Notes under the pieces: generated by a model
Seen by the model: only the letters and a program-made list of their open reading frames with translations
What the model was told of the DNA's origin: nothing
Databases searched by the model: none
Assembly (NCBI RefSeq): GCF_020905375.1
Contig: NZ_JAJJBU010000031.1
Location: 30,913-94,912, forward strand
DNA: 64,000 nucleotides
Source: Arthrobacter cryoconiti
GTDB taxonomy: Bacteria; Actinomycetota; Actinomycetes; Actinomycetales; Micrococcaceae
Reading direction: 5' to 3'
Shown: one piece after another, positions 9,832 through 19,967 of the stretch
Position numbering within the stretch: the stretch's first letter is position 1
Layout: each line of letters opens with the position of its first letter
Position numbers and translations under genes: made by a program

Positions 9832-11469
9832 TTATGCGTCAGTGTGGTTACCGGCAAGCGCCGCGACCACGATCTTTAGTTGTTCAACTCCAGCATCGAT
9901 GTCCTGAAGGTGCAAACGGAGCACGGGTCGTTGATGGTCTGCTAGAACCTGTGCATCACCCGCCGCCTGCGCGGCGATCAGCTCCCCAAAGGTAAACGGA
10001 CGCTCGGGAATAGCCAAATCCGTCGTCGCAGTGCCCGTAACTTGCAAGAACACTCCGACTCCAGGTCCACCCTTGTGGAACTGCCCCGTCGAATGCAAAA
10101 ATCGCGGTCCCCAGCCAAATGTCACAGGGCGGGCGGTGACACGGACCAGTTCGTCGCGAATCTCTGCCAGCGGTGCGTTGGCAAGGCGGTCCAGGTATAC
10201 CTGAACGCTGAGGTAACCGTTGCTTGGCAGAGTTCCTGCGAGTGCAGTAATCGCTTGTGCAACGGTGGTGGCACCGTCAAGCCAGCTCGCATCCAAGCTG
10301 GCGCTACGAACCTCAATAGCGCCATCGGTAAAGAGTGCATTGGTTGGTGCAGGGGTGGAGTCAAGAAGCCCGCGTGCAGCTTTCTTGGCTGCTTCCACAT
10401 CCGGCTGGTCGAAAGGGTTGATCCCCAGCAGGCGTCCGGCCACAGCGGTGGCGAATTCCCACACCATCATTTGGGCGCCCAGGTCTCCGGAGATGGCGAT
10501 TTCATTCTCTCGAAGTTCGACGTCGGTAGCCTCAGCCACCAGCCGAACTGTGAGAACGTCGTGTGCGCCGGAACTCACTTCGGGCGAGTCGGGCCCGGCA
10601 ACCACGGGCAGAACACCTTTGCCCAACTTTCCCGTTGATTCGGCGATGAGCTGTTCCGCCCAGTCCGGGAAGCCATGAATCCCGCTGCCTTCGTCCACGA
10701 TCACGATCTTATCGCGCAGCGGCGACGTCCCGCCTAAGGCGGCCCCTAGGCGCAGGCCTATGTTATCGGGGTCGTCCTCTCGCAAGAATTCAGCGGCTTC
10801 GGCGGCAGAGTCGAGTAAAGCAGCCACGTCAACGCCGGCCAAACCTGACGGAACCAAACCGAAGGCGGTGAGGCCGGAGTAGCGACCACCAACGTTGGGA
10901 TCGGCGTTGAATACCTTGCGGTACCCACCTTCACGCGCGGAGATATCCAGGGGCGAACCCGGGTCGGTGACGATCACGATCCGGGACTTGGCATCGATCC
11001 CGGCCCCTGTGAAAGCCTGTTCGAAGATGCGGCGCTGAGAATCTGTTTCGAGAGTTGAACCAGACTTTGAAGAAACCACAATGACGGTCGTGGCAAGACG
11101 GTCCGAGATTGCTGCGCGGACTTGGCCGGGCTCAGTGCTGTCCAAAACTGTCAACTCAACCCCGGCCGTAGCAGTGATGACCTCCGGTGCCAAGGAAGAG
11201 CCACCCATACCGCAGAGGACAAAGTGATTGATACCTTCGGCAACAAAAGCAGCACGCAACTCAGCAATTTCGGCGATGAGTGCGATGGAGACCTCGGGGG
11301 CCTCCACCCAACCTAGGCGGATGGCAGATTCATCCTGCGCATCCGCACCCCACAAGGTGGAGTCCTTGGCGAAGATGCGTGAAGCCACACGGTCTTGGAC
11401 CATGGTTTCTAGATGTGCAACACCGGCTGCTTGCGCTGCTCCCGTGGATGCTAAAGCTAGCGACGTCAT
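9832..11469 (-). CDS. pgi: Glucose-6-phosphate isomerase, divergent actinobacterial type
   Basis: A 545-residue protein with two SIS (sugar isomerase) folds. CGMGGSSLAPEV near residue 87 and SSKSGSTLETDSQ near 134 are the sugar-phosphate-binding loops expected of phosphoglucose isomerases; GWGPRFLHSTGQFHKGG near 457 is the conserved C-terminal active-site block. The sequence lacks the long classic PROSITE-type signatures of enteric Pgi and resembles the isomerase half of transaldolase/isomerase fusion proteins. Placement directly after tal (2-base gap) and before zwf fits this: tal and pgi are separate genes here but adjacent. Function as glucose/fructose-6-phosphate isomerase is a family inference. 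Confidence 0.88.
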   Translation of the reverse strand: MTSLALASTGAAQAAGVAHLETMVQDRVASRIFAKDSTLWGADAQDESAIRLGWVEAPEVSIALIAEIAELRAAFVAEGINHFVLCGMGGSSLAPEVITATAGVELTVLDSTEPGQVRAAISDRLATTVIVVSSKSGSTLETDSQRRIFEQAFTGAGIDAKSRIVIVTDPGSPLDISAREGGYRKVFNADPNVGGRYSGLTAFGLVPSGLAGVDVAALLDSAAEAAEFLREDDPDNIGLRLGAALGGTSPLRDKIVIVDEGSGIHGFPDWAEQLIAESTGKLGKGVLPVVAGPDSPEVSSGAHDVLTVRLVAEATDVELRENEIAISGDLGAQMMVWEFATAVAGRLLGINPFDQPDVEAAKKAARGLLDSTPAPTNALFTDGAIEVRSASLDASWLDGATTVAQAITALAGTLPSNGYLSVQVYLDRLANAPLAEIRDELVRVTARPVTFGWGPRFLHSTGQFHKGGPGVGVFLQVTGTATTDLAIPERPFTFGELIAAQAAGDAQVLADHQRPVLRLHLQDIDAGVEQLKIVVAALAGNHTDA

Positions 11470-11471
11470 GT

Positions 11472-12590
11472 TCAGACCTCCCTAGCAGCTTCGTCCAAGG
11501 CATCCTGAACGTGGTTCAGGAGCTCTTTCCAACTGGCCACAAATTTATTCAGGCCTTCGGTCTCCAAAAGGGTGACCACGTCGTTGTAGGAGATTCCGAG
11601 ACTCTCAAGTTCATTGAGCAGATCATTGGATTGTGCATAACTGGTGGTGATGGTGTCTCCAGTGACTACGCCATGGTCGAAGGTGGCGTCGAGAGTCTTT
11701 TCCGGCATGGTGTTGACTACGTTCTTAGCCACCAAACCCGTCACATAGAGAGTGTCAGGGTAGGCAGGATCTTTCACGCCGGTGGAAGCCCAGAGGGGAC
11801 GCTGAGGAAGGGCGCCAGCATCTGCCAATAGTTCCCAGCGTTCCGAGGAGAAGGCTTCTTGGAAAATCTGGTACGCCAGACGTGCGTTGGCCAGCCCAGC
11901 TTTACCCTTGAGGCTCTTTGCCTGCTCTGTGCCCAGCGCGTCAAGACGCTTGTCGATCTCAGTGTCGACGCGGGAAACGAAGAACGATGCGACGGAGTGG
12001 ATATCTGCTAAATCATGGCCGTTGGCTTTGGCCTTTTCAAGCCCGCTCAGGAAAGCATTAACGACTGCGCGGTAGCGGTCAAGCGAAAAGATCAATGTGA
12101 CGTTGACGCTGATTCCTTCGGCGAGGGTTGCCGTAATGGCTTCAAGTCCCTCAACCGTTGCGGGGATTTTGATGTAAACATTCTTCTTATTGACCTTGGA
12201 GTAAAGACGCTTGGCCTCAGCGATGGTGCCTTCGGTGTCCCACGCCTTGCGCGGATCCACTTCAATGGAAACGCGCCCGTCTACCCCGTGAGTGGACTCA
12301 GCGACAGAAGCGAATACGTCGCAACCGTCCGCGACGTCCGCCGTCGTAATTTCAAAGACGGCTTCCTCAGATCGGATTCCTTGTGCGGCAAAGTGGGCAA
12401 GTTCAGTCTTGTAGGCGTCGCTCTTGGTAATTGCGGCCTCAAAAATACTCGGGTTTGTCGTAACGCCAACGACGTTCTTCTCTTCAATAAGCTTGGCCAA
12501 GCTACCGGTGGTTAGGCGAGTGCGGGAGAGGTCATCCAGCCAGATGGAGACTCCGGCGCTGGAAAGTTGTGCTGTGGGTGTGTTCGTCAT
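11472..12590 (-). CDS. tal: Transaldolase
   Basis: A 372-residue TIM-barrel enzyme of the long actinobacterial subfamily that moves a dihydroxyacetone unit between sugar phosphates. The conserved TTNPSIF is at residues 44-50 and the Schiff-base lysine is Lys141 in [11 protein letters not shown]. The gene is separated from tkt by 104 bases that hold a hairpin, and from pgi by 2 bases. Confidence 0.96.
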   Translation of the reverse strand: MTNTPTAQLSSAGVSIWLDDLSRTRLTTGSLAKLIEEKNVVGVTTNPSIFEAAITKSDAYKTELAHFAAQGIRSEEAVFEITTADVADGCDVFASVAESTHGVDGRVSIEVDPRKAWDTEGTIAEAKRLYSKVNKKNVYIKIPATVEGLEAITATLAEGISVNVTLIFSLDRYRAVVNAFLSGLEKAKANGHDLADIHSVASFFVSRVDTEIDKRLDALGTEQAKSLKGKAGLANARLAYQIFQEAFSSERWELLADAGALPQRPLWASTGVKDPAYPDTLYVTGLVAKNVVNTMPEKTLDATFDHGVVTGDTITTSYAQSNDLLNELESLGISYNDVVTLLETEGLNKFVASWKELLNHVQDALDEAAREV

Positions 12591-12630
12591 GTCTCTACTT
12601 CTTCCTAAAAATAATCTGCAGGTGACGTGG

Positions 12631-12672
12631 AGGGCGTCGCTGGGAACTTTTGGCTATGCCCAACGACGCCCT
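12631..12672 (-). terminator. Hairpin between tkt and tal
   Basis: AGGGCGTCG (12631-12639) pairs with 12664-12672, extended inward by TGGG/CCCA after one mismatch. No T-run. Probably a read-through terminator or processing site inside the operon. Confidence 0.5.
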
Positions 12673-12694
12673 GGGTGTAGGTGAATACGGGGTT

Positions 12695-14821
12695 TTAGCT
12701 GTTTGCGGCTGCTAGGGAATCCTTGGCTGCTGCTGTGACCGCCTCGGTCGTGATTCCGAATTCTGTAAACAGGCGTTTGTAGTCAGCGGACGCTCCGAAG
12801 TGTTCAAGCGAGACTGAACGGCCGGCGTCGCCCACAAACTCGCGCCAACCCAAGGCCAATCCTGCCTCAACGGACACGCGTGCCTTGACGGTTGCGGGAA
12901 GCACTGCCTGACGGTATTCGGCGGACTGTGCATGGAACCATTCCACACACGGCATTGAGACCACGCGGGCAGCGATATCCTCTGCTGCCAAAGCTTCGCG
13001 GGCTTCCACGGCCAACTGAACCTCAGAACCGGTTGCAATCAAGATGACGTCGGCCGTGACCACGGCGCCGCCCCTGACAGCCTCAGCAAGAACATAACCG
13101 CCCTGAGCTGCTCCGGATGCGCAAGCAAATTCGCCAGCGGTGGCAACGCCCGTGCCGCGGGCGTACGTGGGAATATTCTGACGCGTCAGCACAATACCCG
13201 CCGGGTTGTCCTTGATTTCTAAGATCTTCTTCCACGCCACAGCCACCTCATTCGGATCGCCGGGGCGGACCACGTCTAAGCCTGGAATGGCGCGCAGTGT
13301 GGAAAGCTGTTCCACCGGCTGGTGTGTGGGGCCGTCTTCACCTAGACCAATGGAGTCGTGGGTCCATACGTAGATGGAACGGACACCCATTAGTGCCGAG
13401 AGCCGGATTGCCGGGCGCTGGTAGTCGCTGAAGATCAAGAACGTGCCAGAGAATGCCCGAGTTGGCCCGCCCAAATGGATGCCATTGACGACGGCGGCAG
13501 CAGCATGCTCCCGGATACCAAAGTGCAGTACGCGACCGTAGGGGCCGCCAGACCAGGTATCTGTTTGCCGAGATGCAGGAATGAAAGAACCAAAGCCCTC
13601 AATCGTCGTGTTATTGGATCCGGCAAGATCACACGAGCCGCCCCAAAGCTCCGGCAGGATTGCTCCGATAGAGTTCAACACTTTCCCTGATGCTGCCCGG
13701 GTTGAAACATCCTTGCCCGCCTCAAAGACTGGCAGATTTTCTTCCCAGCCTGCCGGTAATTCCTTCTTCTCAATTCGCTCAAGCAGTGCTGCGTTCTGCG
13801 GGTTGGCGCTCTTCCATGCTTCGAAACCAGCCACCCATTCCTGATGGGCTGCGGTACCGCGCTCCAAGAGTTTGCGGGTATGGGCTAGGACCGCAGGGTC
13901 AACCTCAAAGTGCTTCTCTGGATCAAAACCAAGTTCCACCTTCAGGCCAGCAACCTCAGAGGCGCCGAGCGCTGAACCGTGGATACCGCCCGTGTTCTGC
14001 TTCTTGGGGGACGGGTAACCAATGATGGTGCGCAGCAAGATGATGGAGGGCTTAGTGGTCTCTGCCTTCGCGGTTTCCAGAGCAGCGTTCAACTCGAATA
14101 CGTCTTCGACGTATTCGCCCGTCTTGGTCCAGTCGACACGCTGCACGTGCCAGCCGTACGCTTCATAGCGCTTCAGGACATCTTCGGAGAAGGCAATGTT
14201 GGTGTCGTCTTCAATCGAGATGTGGTTGGAGTCGTAGATGACCACCATGTTGCCCAGTTCCTGGTGACCTGCCAGCGAGGACGCTTCGCTAGTAACACCT
14301 TCTTGAAGATCACCGTCTGAGGCAATGACCCAAACAGTGTGGTCAAAGGGGCTGGTGCCGGGGGCTGCGTCTGGGTCCATGATCCCACGCATACGTCGCT
14401 GGGAATATGCGAAACCAACTGCTGAAGCCAAACCCTGGCCCAAGGGGCCGGTGGTGATTTCCACACCCTTGGTGTGTTTGTACTCGGGGTGTCCGGGAGT
14501 GAGCGAGCCCCAGGTGCGTAACTCTTGGAGGTCTTTTAGCTCAAGTCCAAAACCAGAAAGGAAGAGCTCAATGTAAAGAGTCAGTGATGTGTGTCCTGGT
14601 GAGAGGATGAAACGATCTCGCCCCATCCAGTCCGGGTTCCTTGGATCTATCCGCATGACTTTTTGGAATAAAAGATAAGCAGCGGGGGCCAGGGACATCG
14701 CGGTTCCGGGATGACCGTTGCCTACCTTCTCCACGGCGTCTGCTGCCAAAACCCGGGCAGTATCAACTGCCCTTTTGTCGTCGGCAGTCCAGGTCAAAGG
14801 TGTTGATTGCAGATGTGACAC
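12695..14821 (-). CDS. tkt: Transketolase
   Basis: A 708-residue thiamine diphosphate enzyme that transfers two-carbon units in the non-oxidative pentose phosphate pathway. [13 protein letters not shown] near residue 37 and the cofactor motif SDGDLQEG near 158 are present, as is the pyrimidine domain block with [11 protein letters not shown] near 475. Start is GTG 14821 with GAGAGGGA upstream. First gene of the pentose phosphate operon; its promoter should be in the 377-base divergent region shared with ctaB. Confidence 0.97.
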   Translation of the reverse strand: MSHLQSTPLTWTADDKRAVDTARVLAADAVEKVGNGHPGTAMSLAPAAYLLFQKVMRIDPRNPDWMGRDRFILSPGHTSLTLYIELFLSGFGLELKDLQELRTWGSLTPGHPEYKHTKGVEITTGPLGQGLASAVGFAYSQRRMRGIMDPDAAPGTSPFDHTVWVIASDGDLQEGVTSEASSLAGHQELGNMVVIYDSNHISIEDDTNIAFSEDVLKRYEAYGWHVQRVDWTKTGEYVEDVFELNAALETAKAETTKPSIILLRTIIGYPSPKKQNTGGIHGSALGASEVAGLKVELGFDPEKHFEVDPAVLAHTRKLLERGTAAHQEWVAGFEAWKSANPQNAALLERIEKKELPAGWEENLPVFEAGKDVSTRAASGKVLNSIGAILPELWGGSCDLAGSNNTTIEGFGSFIPASRQTDTWSGGPYGRVLHFGIREHAAAAVVNGIHLGGPTRAFSGTFLIFSDYQRPAIRLSALMGVRSIYVWTHDSIGLGEDGPTHQPVEQLSTLRAIPGLDVVRPGDPNEVAVAWKKILEIKDNPAGIVLTRQNIPTYARGTGVATAGEFACASGAAQGGYVLAEAVRGGAVVTADVILIATGSEVQLAVEAREALAAEDIAARVVSMPCVEWFHAQSAEYRQAVLPATVKARVSVEAGLALGWREFVGDAGRSVSLEHFGASADYKRLFTEFGITTEAVTAAAKDSLAAANS

Positions 14822-15198
14822 TTATTTGGTCCCTCTCGTTAAGCGCAGGCACTAATCACCCACTGCGCAGCGGACGGGCACGCGGTCAAGAACGAGTCCA
14901 GGCCTTAGGGCGTGCACTGCTGCGCATTCAAAAATTTCATCCATCTTCAGCTTAGTGCCACTGGTACTCCTCTGAGCGAAAGCAATGGGTTCTGGTGTAT
15001 TCACAAAGTAACGATGGGACTGACATATGATCTATTTCCGGTGAAGTTGGCGCGAAGCCTTGACATCTGACTCTTCACACGTTTTCCGCTCAGGCCAGCT
15101 ATGATATTTAGAGCGTTTCCGCCTGCCTTCCGTGCGCGTAGTGAGCACTCGGTACTTTATGAGCCGGAAGCCTGCAGACTTTAGCAACCTAAGAAAAC
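14822..15198. promoter_or_regulatory. Divergent promoter region tkt / ctaB
   Basis: These 377 bases hold no gene. They should contain promoters for tkt (left) and ctaB (right). A TATGAT -10-like hexamer lies at 15100-15105 and TTGACA at 15060-15065, but their spacing does not fit one promoter. No clear operator seen. Confidence 0.5.
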
Positions 15199-16191
15199 AT
15201 GGTGACATTACACGTGAGTGCAGCACATGCTCCGACGGCCGGAACTCCAGCACCAGCACCTTTGGTGAATGTGAGCTTTTCGGAAAAAGCCAAGGGCTAC
15301 CTTGCCCTGACTAAACCCAGGGTTGTGGAATTGCTACTGGTGACCACCCTGCCCACCATGTTTTTTGCGAAGGGCTACTCCGGCAGGGCGGGGGTCCCAA
15401 GTCTTTGGCTCATGGTTGCCACCATGGTGGGTGGAGCGCTGGCTGCCGGCGCCTCAGGTGCTTTCAACTGTTACATTGATCGTGACATCGACAAAGTGAT
15501 GAACCGCACGTCCAAGCGCCCGCTGGTGACGGGCATCATCTCCCCTCGTGAAGCACTCGTTTTCTCCTGGATCCTGACGGTCCTAGCTGTTGCCCTCTTG
15601 TGGAGCATCAATCCGCTAACCGGAATCCTGGGCGTGGGGGCAATCTTTTTGTATGTGGTGGTGTACTCGCTAATCCTCAAACGCCGCACCACGCAGAACA
15701 TCGTCTGGGGTGGGGCGGCAGGTTGCATGCCCGTGCTGATTGCCTGGGCGGCCGTGACGGGGACGGTTCAGTGGCCAGCCATCATCTTGTTCATGATCAT
15801 ATTCTTGTGGACCCCGCCGCATTATTGGCCGCTATCCATGCGTTACGGGGATGACTATAACGCCGCCAACGTACCCATGCTCGGCGCTGTTGCCGGCTCC
15901 CGAACGGTCGCAGTCCAAGTGGTGTTGTACACCTGGGCGATGGTTGCCTGTTCACTTTTAATGGTCCCGCTAGGCGGCGCGGGCCCCGTCTATACACTGA
16001 CGACCATTGCTGCAGGTATCTGGTTCCTTGTAGAAGCCCACAGACTCTACAACCAAGCGAAGGAGGACCTCGTGACGAAGAAGAGTGCCATGAAGGTCTT
16101 CCACGCCTCAATTACATACCTGACGTTGGTGTTTCTTTCCCTGGCTGTTGATCCGTTTGTCGGCTCGGCGCTCATGGGCGTAGCCGCCTAA
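15199..16191 (+). CDS. ctaB: Protoheme IX farnesyltransferase
   Basis: A 330-residue polytopic membrane enzyme of the UbiA prenyltransferase family that adds a farnesyl group to heme b to make heme O. The aspartate-rich substrate motif NCYIDRDID is at residues 90-98, the second at about [12 protein letters not shown]. About eight to nine hydrophobic segments are visible. The N-terminal 30 residues are rich in Ala and Pro and poorly conserved, so the start (ATG 15199) is less certain than the rest. It supplies the CtaA protein encoded convergently, giving heme A for cytochrome aa3 oxidase. Confidence 0.95.
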   Translation: MVTLHVSAAHAPTAGTPAPAPLVNVSFSEKAKGYLALTKPRVVELLLVTTLPTMFFAKGYSGRAGVPSLWLMVATMVGGALAAGASGAFNCYIDRDIDKVMNRTSKRPLVTGIISPREALVFSWILTVLAVALLWSINPLTGILGVGAIFLYVVVYSLILKRRTTQNIVWGGAAGCMPVLIAWAAVTGTVQWPAIILFMIIFLWTPPHYWPLSMRYGDDYNAANVPMLGAVAGSRTVAVQVVLYTWAMVACSLLMVPLGGAGPVYTLTTIAAGIWFLVEAHRLYNQAKEDLVTKKSAMKVFHASITYLTLVFLSLAVDPFVGSALMGVAA

Positions 16192-16200
16192 GTTCTGGGG

Positions 16201-16240
16201 TAAGAATGGCACCCACCTTTGAAGGTGGGTGCCATTCTTA
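16201..16240. terminator. Bidirectional terminator between ctaB and ctaA
   Basis: A perfect 19-bp stem, 16201-16219 with 16222-16240, with a very tight 2-base loop. It separates the convergent ctaB and ctaA genes. Confidence 0.88.
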
Positions 16241-16246
16241 TTCGTG

Positions 16247-16274
16247 CAGCTAGCAGCTAGCAGCTAGCAGCTAG
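16247..16274. repeat. Four tandem 7-bp repeats (CAGCTAG) at the ctaA stop
   Basis: CAGCTAG is repeated four times without change. The ctaA stop codon is formed by the last unit on the minus strand. Because the unit is 7 bases and CTAG is its own complement, the array puts TAG in all three frames on both strands. A second array of the same design is at 30787-30814. Confidence 0.85.
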
Positions 16275-17200
16275 CGGAGCCGGAGCGGATCCTTGCCGCG
16301 GGCCAACGCCAGATCCATGATGTTGGTGCCTACGGCTAGCAGGAGCGAGGAGCCGACCATGTGCAGGCCTACCAAGAGCGCTGGCACACCGGTGAAATAT
16401 TGCCAGTAACCAATCACACCTTGGTAGATGATAGAAACAACCAGCAAGATGGCGGCATTGCGGAGGATGTCTGCCTTGCCGCGGTGCCATAGCAGAAGCA
16501 ATAGAACTATAGCGACGGCGACCAATAGGTAGACCGGGAGCACGTGGATACGTGTGACCAAATAGCCGTTGAGCCCAATCCGAGGAGACGTTGAATCCCC
16601 TGAGTGTGGGCCAGCTCCGGTGACGAGAGTGCCAAGCACGACTGCCAAGTACGTGCAGATGGCGGCGAGGACGCTCAATTGGCGAACTGTCGCGCGGGGC
16701 CTGATTGCCGACTCTGGAGCGCTCATACCCGTGCGCCCATACGCGCGGTTCACTAGCAGCATAGAGAATACAACCAGGGCCGCGGAGACCAAGAAGTGCA
16801 GGCTTACCACATAGGGGTTTAGTCCTGTCAGCACGGTGATGCCGCCAATGACGGCCTGCGCCGGGATGCTTGCCAGCAGGCTGAAAGTCAACCAAAACAG
16901 GTCTTTTCGTTCTTTGCGCAGGTTCCACAGCATAACGAGAAGCGCCAACGCTACAGCTGCAAGCGCAAAGGTTAGTGTCCGGTTCGTGAACTCGATGATG
17001 CCGTGGATGCCCATGGCAGGGGTATTTGTGAGCGACTCGGCTGTGCATGTGGGCCAAGTCGGACAGCCCAGGCCGGAACCTGTGAGGCGGACTACTCCAC
17101 CGGAAACAATGAGTACGCCTTGACCGATAAGAAGTCCCACGGACAATCGGCGGATTGCCGGTGTAAGGCTTGTAGGTAGTTTGTCGGTGAAAGACTTCAT
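16271..17200 (-). CDS. ctaA: Heme A synthase
   Basis: A 309-residue membrane protein that converts heme O to heme A. Visible marks are GGVVRLTGSGLGCPTWPTC near residue 30, with the paired cysteines of the Gram-positive class, the EFTNR motif near 68, and further conserved histidines in later helices (for example SLHFLVSAAL). About eight transmembrane segments. ATG 17200 is chosen: the open frame back to 17314 would overlap the preceding permease gene and adds non-hydrophobic, low-complexity sequence. It follows the ABC transporter pair in the same direction. Confidence 0.94.
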   Translation of the reverse strand: MKSFTDKLPTSLTPAIRRLSVGLLIGQGVLIVSGGVVRLTGSGLGCPTWPTCTAESLTNTPAMGIHGIIEFTNRTLTFALAAVALALLVMLWNLRKERKDLFWLTFSLLASIPAQAVIGGITVLTGLNPYVVSLHFLVSAALVVFSMLLVNRAYGRTGMSAPESAIRPRATVRQLSVLAAICTYLAVVLGTLVTGAGPHSGDSTSPRIGLNGYLVTRIHVLPVYLLVAVAIVLLLLLWHRGKADILRNAAILLVVSIIYQGVIGYWQYFTGVPALLVGLHMVGSSLLLAVGTNIMDLALARGKDPLRLR

Positions 17201-17231
17201 GGCGTTACTTTGACTCACTTCATCACATCTT

Positions 17232-18002
17232 TCAGTTCCATTTGAACCATTTGACTGCCGCCATGGTGCCGGCAGCGGCCCAGGCGCACAGGATGACTGT
17301 TGCAAAAATATCAATCCGGCCCTCTAGAAGTGCTGCACGCATTGCATTTCCCAGGGCTCCTGAGGGCAACCATTCCACGATCCCCGCCATTGTGTCGGAG
17401 AACTTCTGTGCTGGGAGCACGATACCCCCGAGAGCAGCCAAGAGAATCCAGCCGAGGTTTGTGATGGCCAATGTAGCTTCTGGGCGGACTGTCCCGGCAA
17501 TCAGCAACCCCAATGCTGTGAATGTGCCGGCGCCGAGTATTAGGAACAAGAGTCCCAACACGATTCCAACCCCAGAGGGGCGCCAGCCCAAGAAGCCGGC
17601 GACGACGGAAATAATGAGCACCTGGATGGACAACGCCACCAGGACGGCGATGACTTTGCCGGCAATGAGACCGCCCTTGCCCAGGGGAGTGGAGGACATG
17701 AAACGCAGCACGCCGTAACGCCGGTCGAACCCGGTTGCGATCCCTTGGCCGGTAAACGCCGTGGAGAGCGCGGACAAGGCCAAGATTCCAGGGGTTGCAA
17801 TATTGATGCGGGAATCACCCATGCCATCCAAAATTGGGGTAACGGCGAGAGCGATCAGACCCAAAAGTGGCATGACAATCATGAGCACCAGCTGCTCGCC
17901 GTTGCTCAGCATGGCGGCGGCTTCATAGCGCCCTTGGCTTAGTACGCGTCGTCCCAGCGACGCGGGAGCAGCTCTCGGGGCATCGGAAAAGAAGATGCTC
18001 AT
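17232..18002 (-). CDS. ABC transporter permease (ABC-2 type)
   Basis: A 256-residue membrane protein with about six hydrophobic segments and the arrangement of ABC-2 exporters. ATG 18002 is chosen because it overlaps the stop of the ATPase gene by 4 bases (ATGA) and gives a sensible N-terminus MSIFFSDAPR; the open frame to 18128 is an artefact. The substrate is unknown. Orthologues lie between ctaA and sufR in many Actinobacteria (M. tuberculosis Rv1457c), so a link to heme or Fe-S metabolism is possible but unproven. Confidence 0.88.
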   Translation of the reverse strand: MSIFFSDAPRAAPASLGRRVLSQGRYEAAAMLSNGEQLVLMIVMPLLGLIALAVTPILDGMGDSRINIATPGILALSALSTAFTGQGIATGFDRRYGVLRFMSSTPLGKGGLIAGKVIAVLVALSIQVLIISVVAGFLGWRPSGVGIVLGLLFLILGAGTFTALGLLIAGTVRPEATLAITNLGWILLAALGGIVLPAQKFSDTMAGIVEWLPSGALGNAMRAALLEGRIDIFATVILCAWAAAGTMAAVKWFKWN

Positions 18003-18985
18003 TGCTTGTTCCCTTCGACAGTGAGTCCAGACTGTTCCTGTGCTCCGGCGATAGCTAGAAACACGTCTTCTAGGGATTGGGAGGCAAGGTGAACGGATGT
18101 TGGCATGACGGCTTGCGCAGCACACCACTGGCCGAAGTGCTCCAGATCGGCAGGCTCCAAGCTGCCAGACATCCGGTAACTTCCGGGCCGAGTCTGCTCA
18201 CACGTGATTCCAGATCGGCTTAGCGCCGCGGTATCCAAGCCGGGTTTTGCCTCAAAAGTCATGACACGATGACTTTGGGCTGAGGTGGATTCGCTGAGCA
18301 ATTCGGGCACAGTTCCCTGGGTCACTGACTCGCCTTTGTCGACTATATAGACGTAGTCGGCAAGTCGTTGCGCGTCATCAAGGAGGTGTGTTGTCAGTAC
18401 GATCGCCTTGCCGGCGTCACGGAGCTCGCGGATCAGTTCAAAAACCATAAGACGCGACTGCGGATCCAACCCCGCACTGGGCTCGTCCAAAAACAGCACC
18501 TCTGGGTTCCCCAGGAGGCTCGCGGCAAGGGCAACGCGCTGTTTTTGTCCCCCGGAGAGCCGCCGAATGGTGGTATTGGAAAATTCGCCGATACCCAGCC
18601 GATCCACCAGCGCGTCTACTGAGAGGGGGTGTGAATACAAGGATGCTACGTGCCTAAGCAGGGCCACCGGCCGAGCCGCCGGAGGAAGGCCGCCGTCTTG
18701 GAGCATGACACCCACACGGGCCCGCAAGGTTGCGCTTGCGTTTTGGGGATCCTCACCCAGGAGGGTGATGGAACCATCCGTACGGTTTTGCAAGCCCTGA
18801 GCGCATTCGATGGTGGTGGTTTTGCCAGCACCATTGGCGCCAAGGAGGGCAGTTACCTGACCAAAGTTTGCTTGCAGGCTTATATTTGAAATGATCCGTT
18901 TCATTCGACCCTCGAGGGCTGGAATTGGACCAACATCCTTAACGAGCCCAACGATGTCCAGGGCGGGGGAGGGGAACTGATTCAC
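17999..18985 (-). CDS. ABC transporter ATP-binding protein
   Basis: A 328-residue ATPase partner of the permease that follows it. Walker A is GANGAGKTTT near residue 48, the signature is LSGGQKQRVAL near 143, Walker B is VLFLDEPSAGLDP near 164 and the switch histidine is in TTHLLDDA near 200. After the ATPase core there is an extra C-terminal region of about 90 residues, typical of ABC-2 exporter ATPases. Orthologue of Rv1458c by position. It runs divergently from the suf operon. Confidence 0.92.
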   Translation of the reverse strand: MNQFPSPALDIVGLVKDVGPIPALEGRMKRIISNISLQANFGQVTALLGANGAGKTTTIECAQGLQNRTDGSITLLGEDPQNASATLRARVGVMLQDGGLPPAARPVALLRHVASLYSHPLSVDALVDRLGIGEFSNTTIRRLSGGQKQRVALAASLLGNPEVLFLDEPSAGLDPQSRLMVFELIRELRDAGKAIVLTTHLLDDAQRLADYVYIVDKGESVTQGTVPELLSESTSAQSHRVMTFEAKPGLDTAALSRSGITCEQTRPGSYRMSGSLEPADLEHFGQWCAAQAVMPTSVHLASQSLEDVFLAIAGAQEQSGLTVEGNKQ

Positions 18986-19064
18986 GATCCTATTCTACGC
19001 GACGTAGTACCCCGTGAGGGCAAGGCAGCGCCAGAGGGGTTGGGCCACGTTAACGGCTAACCTT

Positions 19065-19083
19065 CGTGGGTAGGCTCACCTTA
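19065..19083 (+). promoter_or_regulatory. Candidate iron-regulator (DtxR/IdeR) box upstream of sufR
   Basis: The 19 bases CGTGGGTAGGCTCACCTTA match the IdeR/DtxR consensus (TTAGGTTAGGCTAACCTAA) at 14 of 19 positions, including the core AGGCT-ACCT. It lies 25 bases before the candidate -10 of the suf operon. It would tie Fe-S assembly to iron status. Read by eye, not scored against a matrix. Confidence 0.45.
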
Positions 19084-19104
19084 CTGGCGTCCGGGAATCA
19101 ATTA

Positions 19105-19120
19105 CGACATAATAGTGTTG
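19105..19120 (+). promoter_or_regulatory. Candidate SufR operator overlapping the suf -10
   Basis: CGACA (19105-19109) and TGTTG (19116-19120) form an inverted repeat with one mismatch around 6 bases. The -10-like hexamer CATAAT (19108-19113) lies inside it. The sequence is of the same kind as known SufR sites (short CAAC/GTTG or ACA/TGT arms). Its position would allow repression of sufR and the operon by its own product. Confidence 0.45.
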
Positions 19121-19208
19121 TTTATTGGTGGATGGTGTCAGGCTTTAAGAATCAGCAGTTTTGCAGCCAACAGAATTTTTTGCAGCCAACAGGGCGGAGG
19201 TGTCAGGT

Positions 19209-19967
19209 ATGACTCAAGTCGAGCTCGGGATGGATCCCGAGGAACGAACCCGCGATCGCGTTCTCACTGCGGTCCTTGAACATGGCCCGGTCAGTGCCGC
19301 CCAGATGGGCAAGCTCTTAGGGCTTACTCCCGCTGCCGTACGTCGCCACCTCGACACTCTTTCGCGGCTTGGCGTCATTGAGGTAAAACTGATCAGCAAC
19401 GCAAAGTCTGGTGCGGGACGCCCGGCGCGTCGCTACGTTGTCTCCAAGCGCGGTCAGTCTGAGATCGGAGATGACTACCTTCAGATTGCTCGCTTGGCGC
19501 TGGATGAGATCCGGGCCGTCAAAGGCGAGCAGGGAGTGGTGGACTTCGCCAAACGCCGGTTTGCCCTCATGGAGGCGAAGTACCGTCCTTTGGTGGACGC
19601 GGCCGGAAAAGACGTCGGTGCCCGATCTCTCGCGCTTGCTGCTGCATTGAATGCGGATGGCTTCGTCGCTAGCTCAAATTCCCTGAACTCCGGCACGCCC
19701 ATGGCAGCAGAGCAACTGTGCCAGGGTCACTGCCCTATCCAGGAACTCGCTACTACCTTCCCTCAATTCTGCGACGCGGAGACGGATGTTTTTTCCCGTC
19801 TTCTCGGCGTTGACGTGCGCCGGCTCTCCACCATGGCCAGTGGTGGACACGTGTGCACTACCCATGTGCCAACGGGCCGTGCAGTCATCCGCAAACGCGT
19901 CAGCGTTCCTGCAGGGATTGCGCAACCGTCAAATAATATTTCCAACCATCAGCAAGAAAGGCCGTGA
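19209..19967 (+). CDS. sufR: SufR-type Fe-S repressor of the suf operon
   Basis: A 252-residue ArsR/DeoR-like winged-helix regulator. The helix-turn-helix lies at about residues 20-75 ([19 protein letters not shown]). The C-terminal half has the cysteines expected to hold a [4Fe-4S] or [2Fe-2S] cluster: LCQGHCPI, then FPQFCD, then GHVCTTH. SufR with cluster represses suf; loss of cluster releases it. ATG 19209 has GGAGG 8 bases before it; the open frame to 19161 has no ribosome site. The gene is fused by overlap to sufB (its TGA shares a base with the sufB ATG). Position matches Rv1460. Confidence 0.92.
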   Translation: MTQVELGMDPEERTRDRVLTAVLEHGPVSAAQMGKLLGLTPAAVRRHLDTLSRLGVIEVKLISNAKSGAGRPARRYVVSKRGQSEIGDDYLQIARLALDEIRAVKGEQGVVDFAKRRFALMEAKYRPLVDAAGKDVGARSLALAAALNADGFVASSNSLNSGTPMAAEQLCQGHCPIQELATTFPQFCDAETDVFSRLLGVDVRRLSTMASGGHVCTTHVPTGRAVIRKRVSVPAGIAQPSNNISNHQQERP

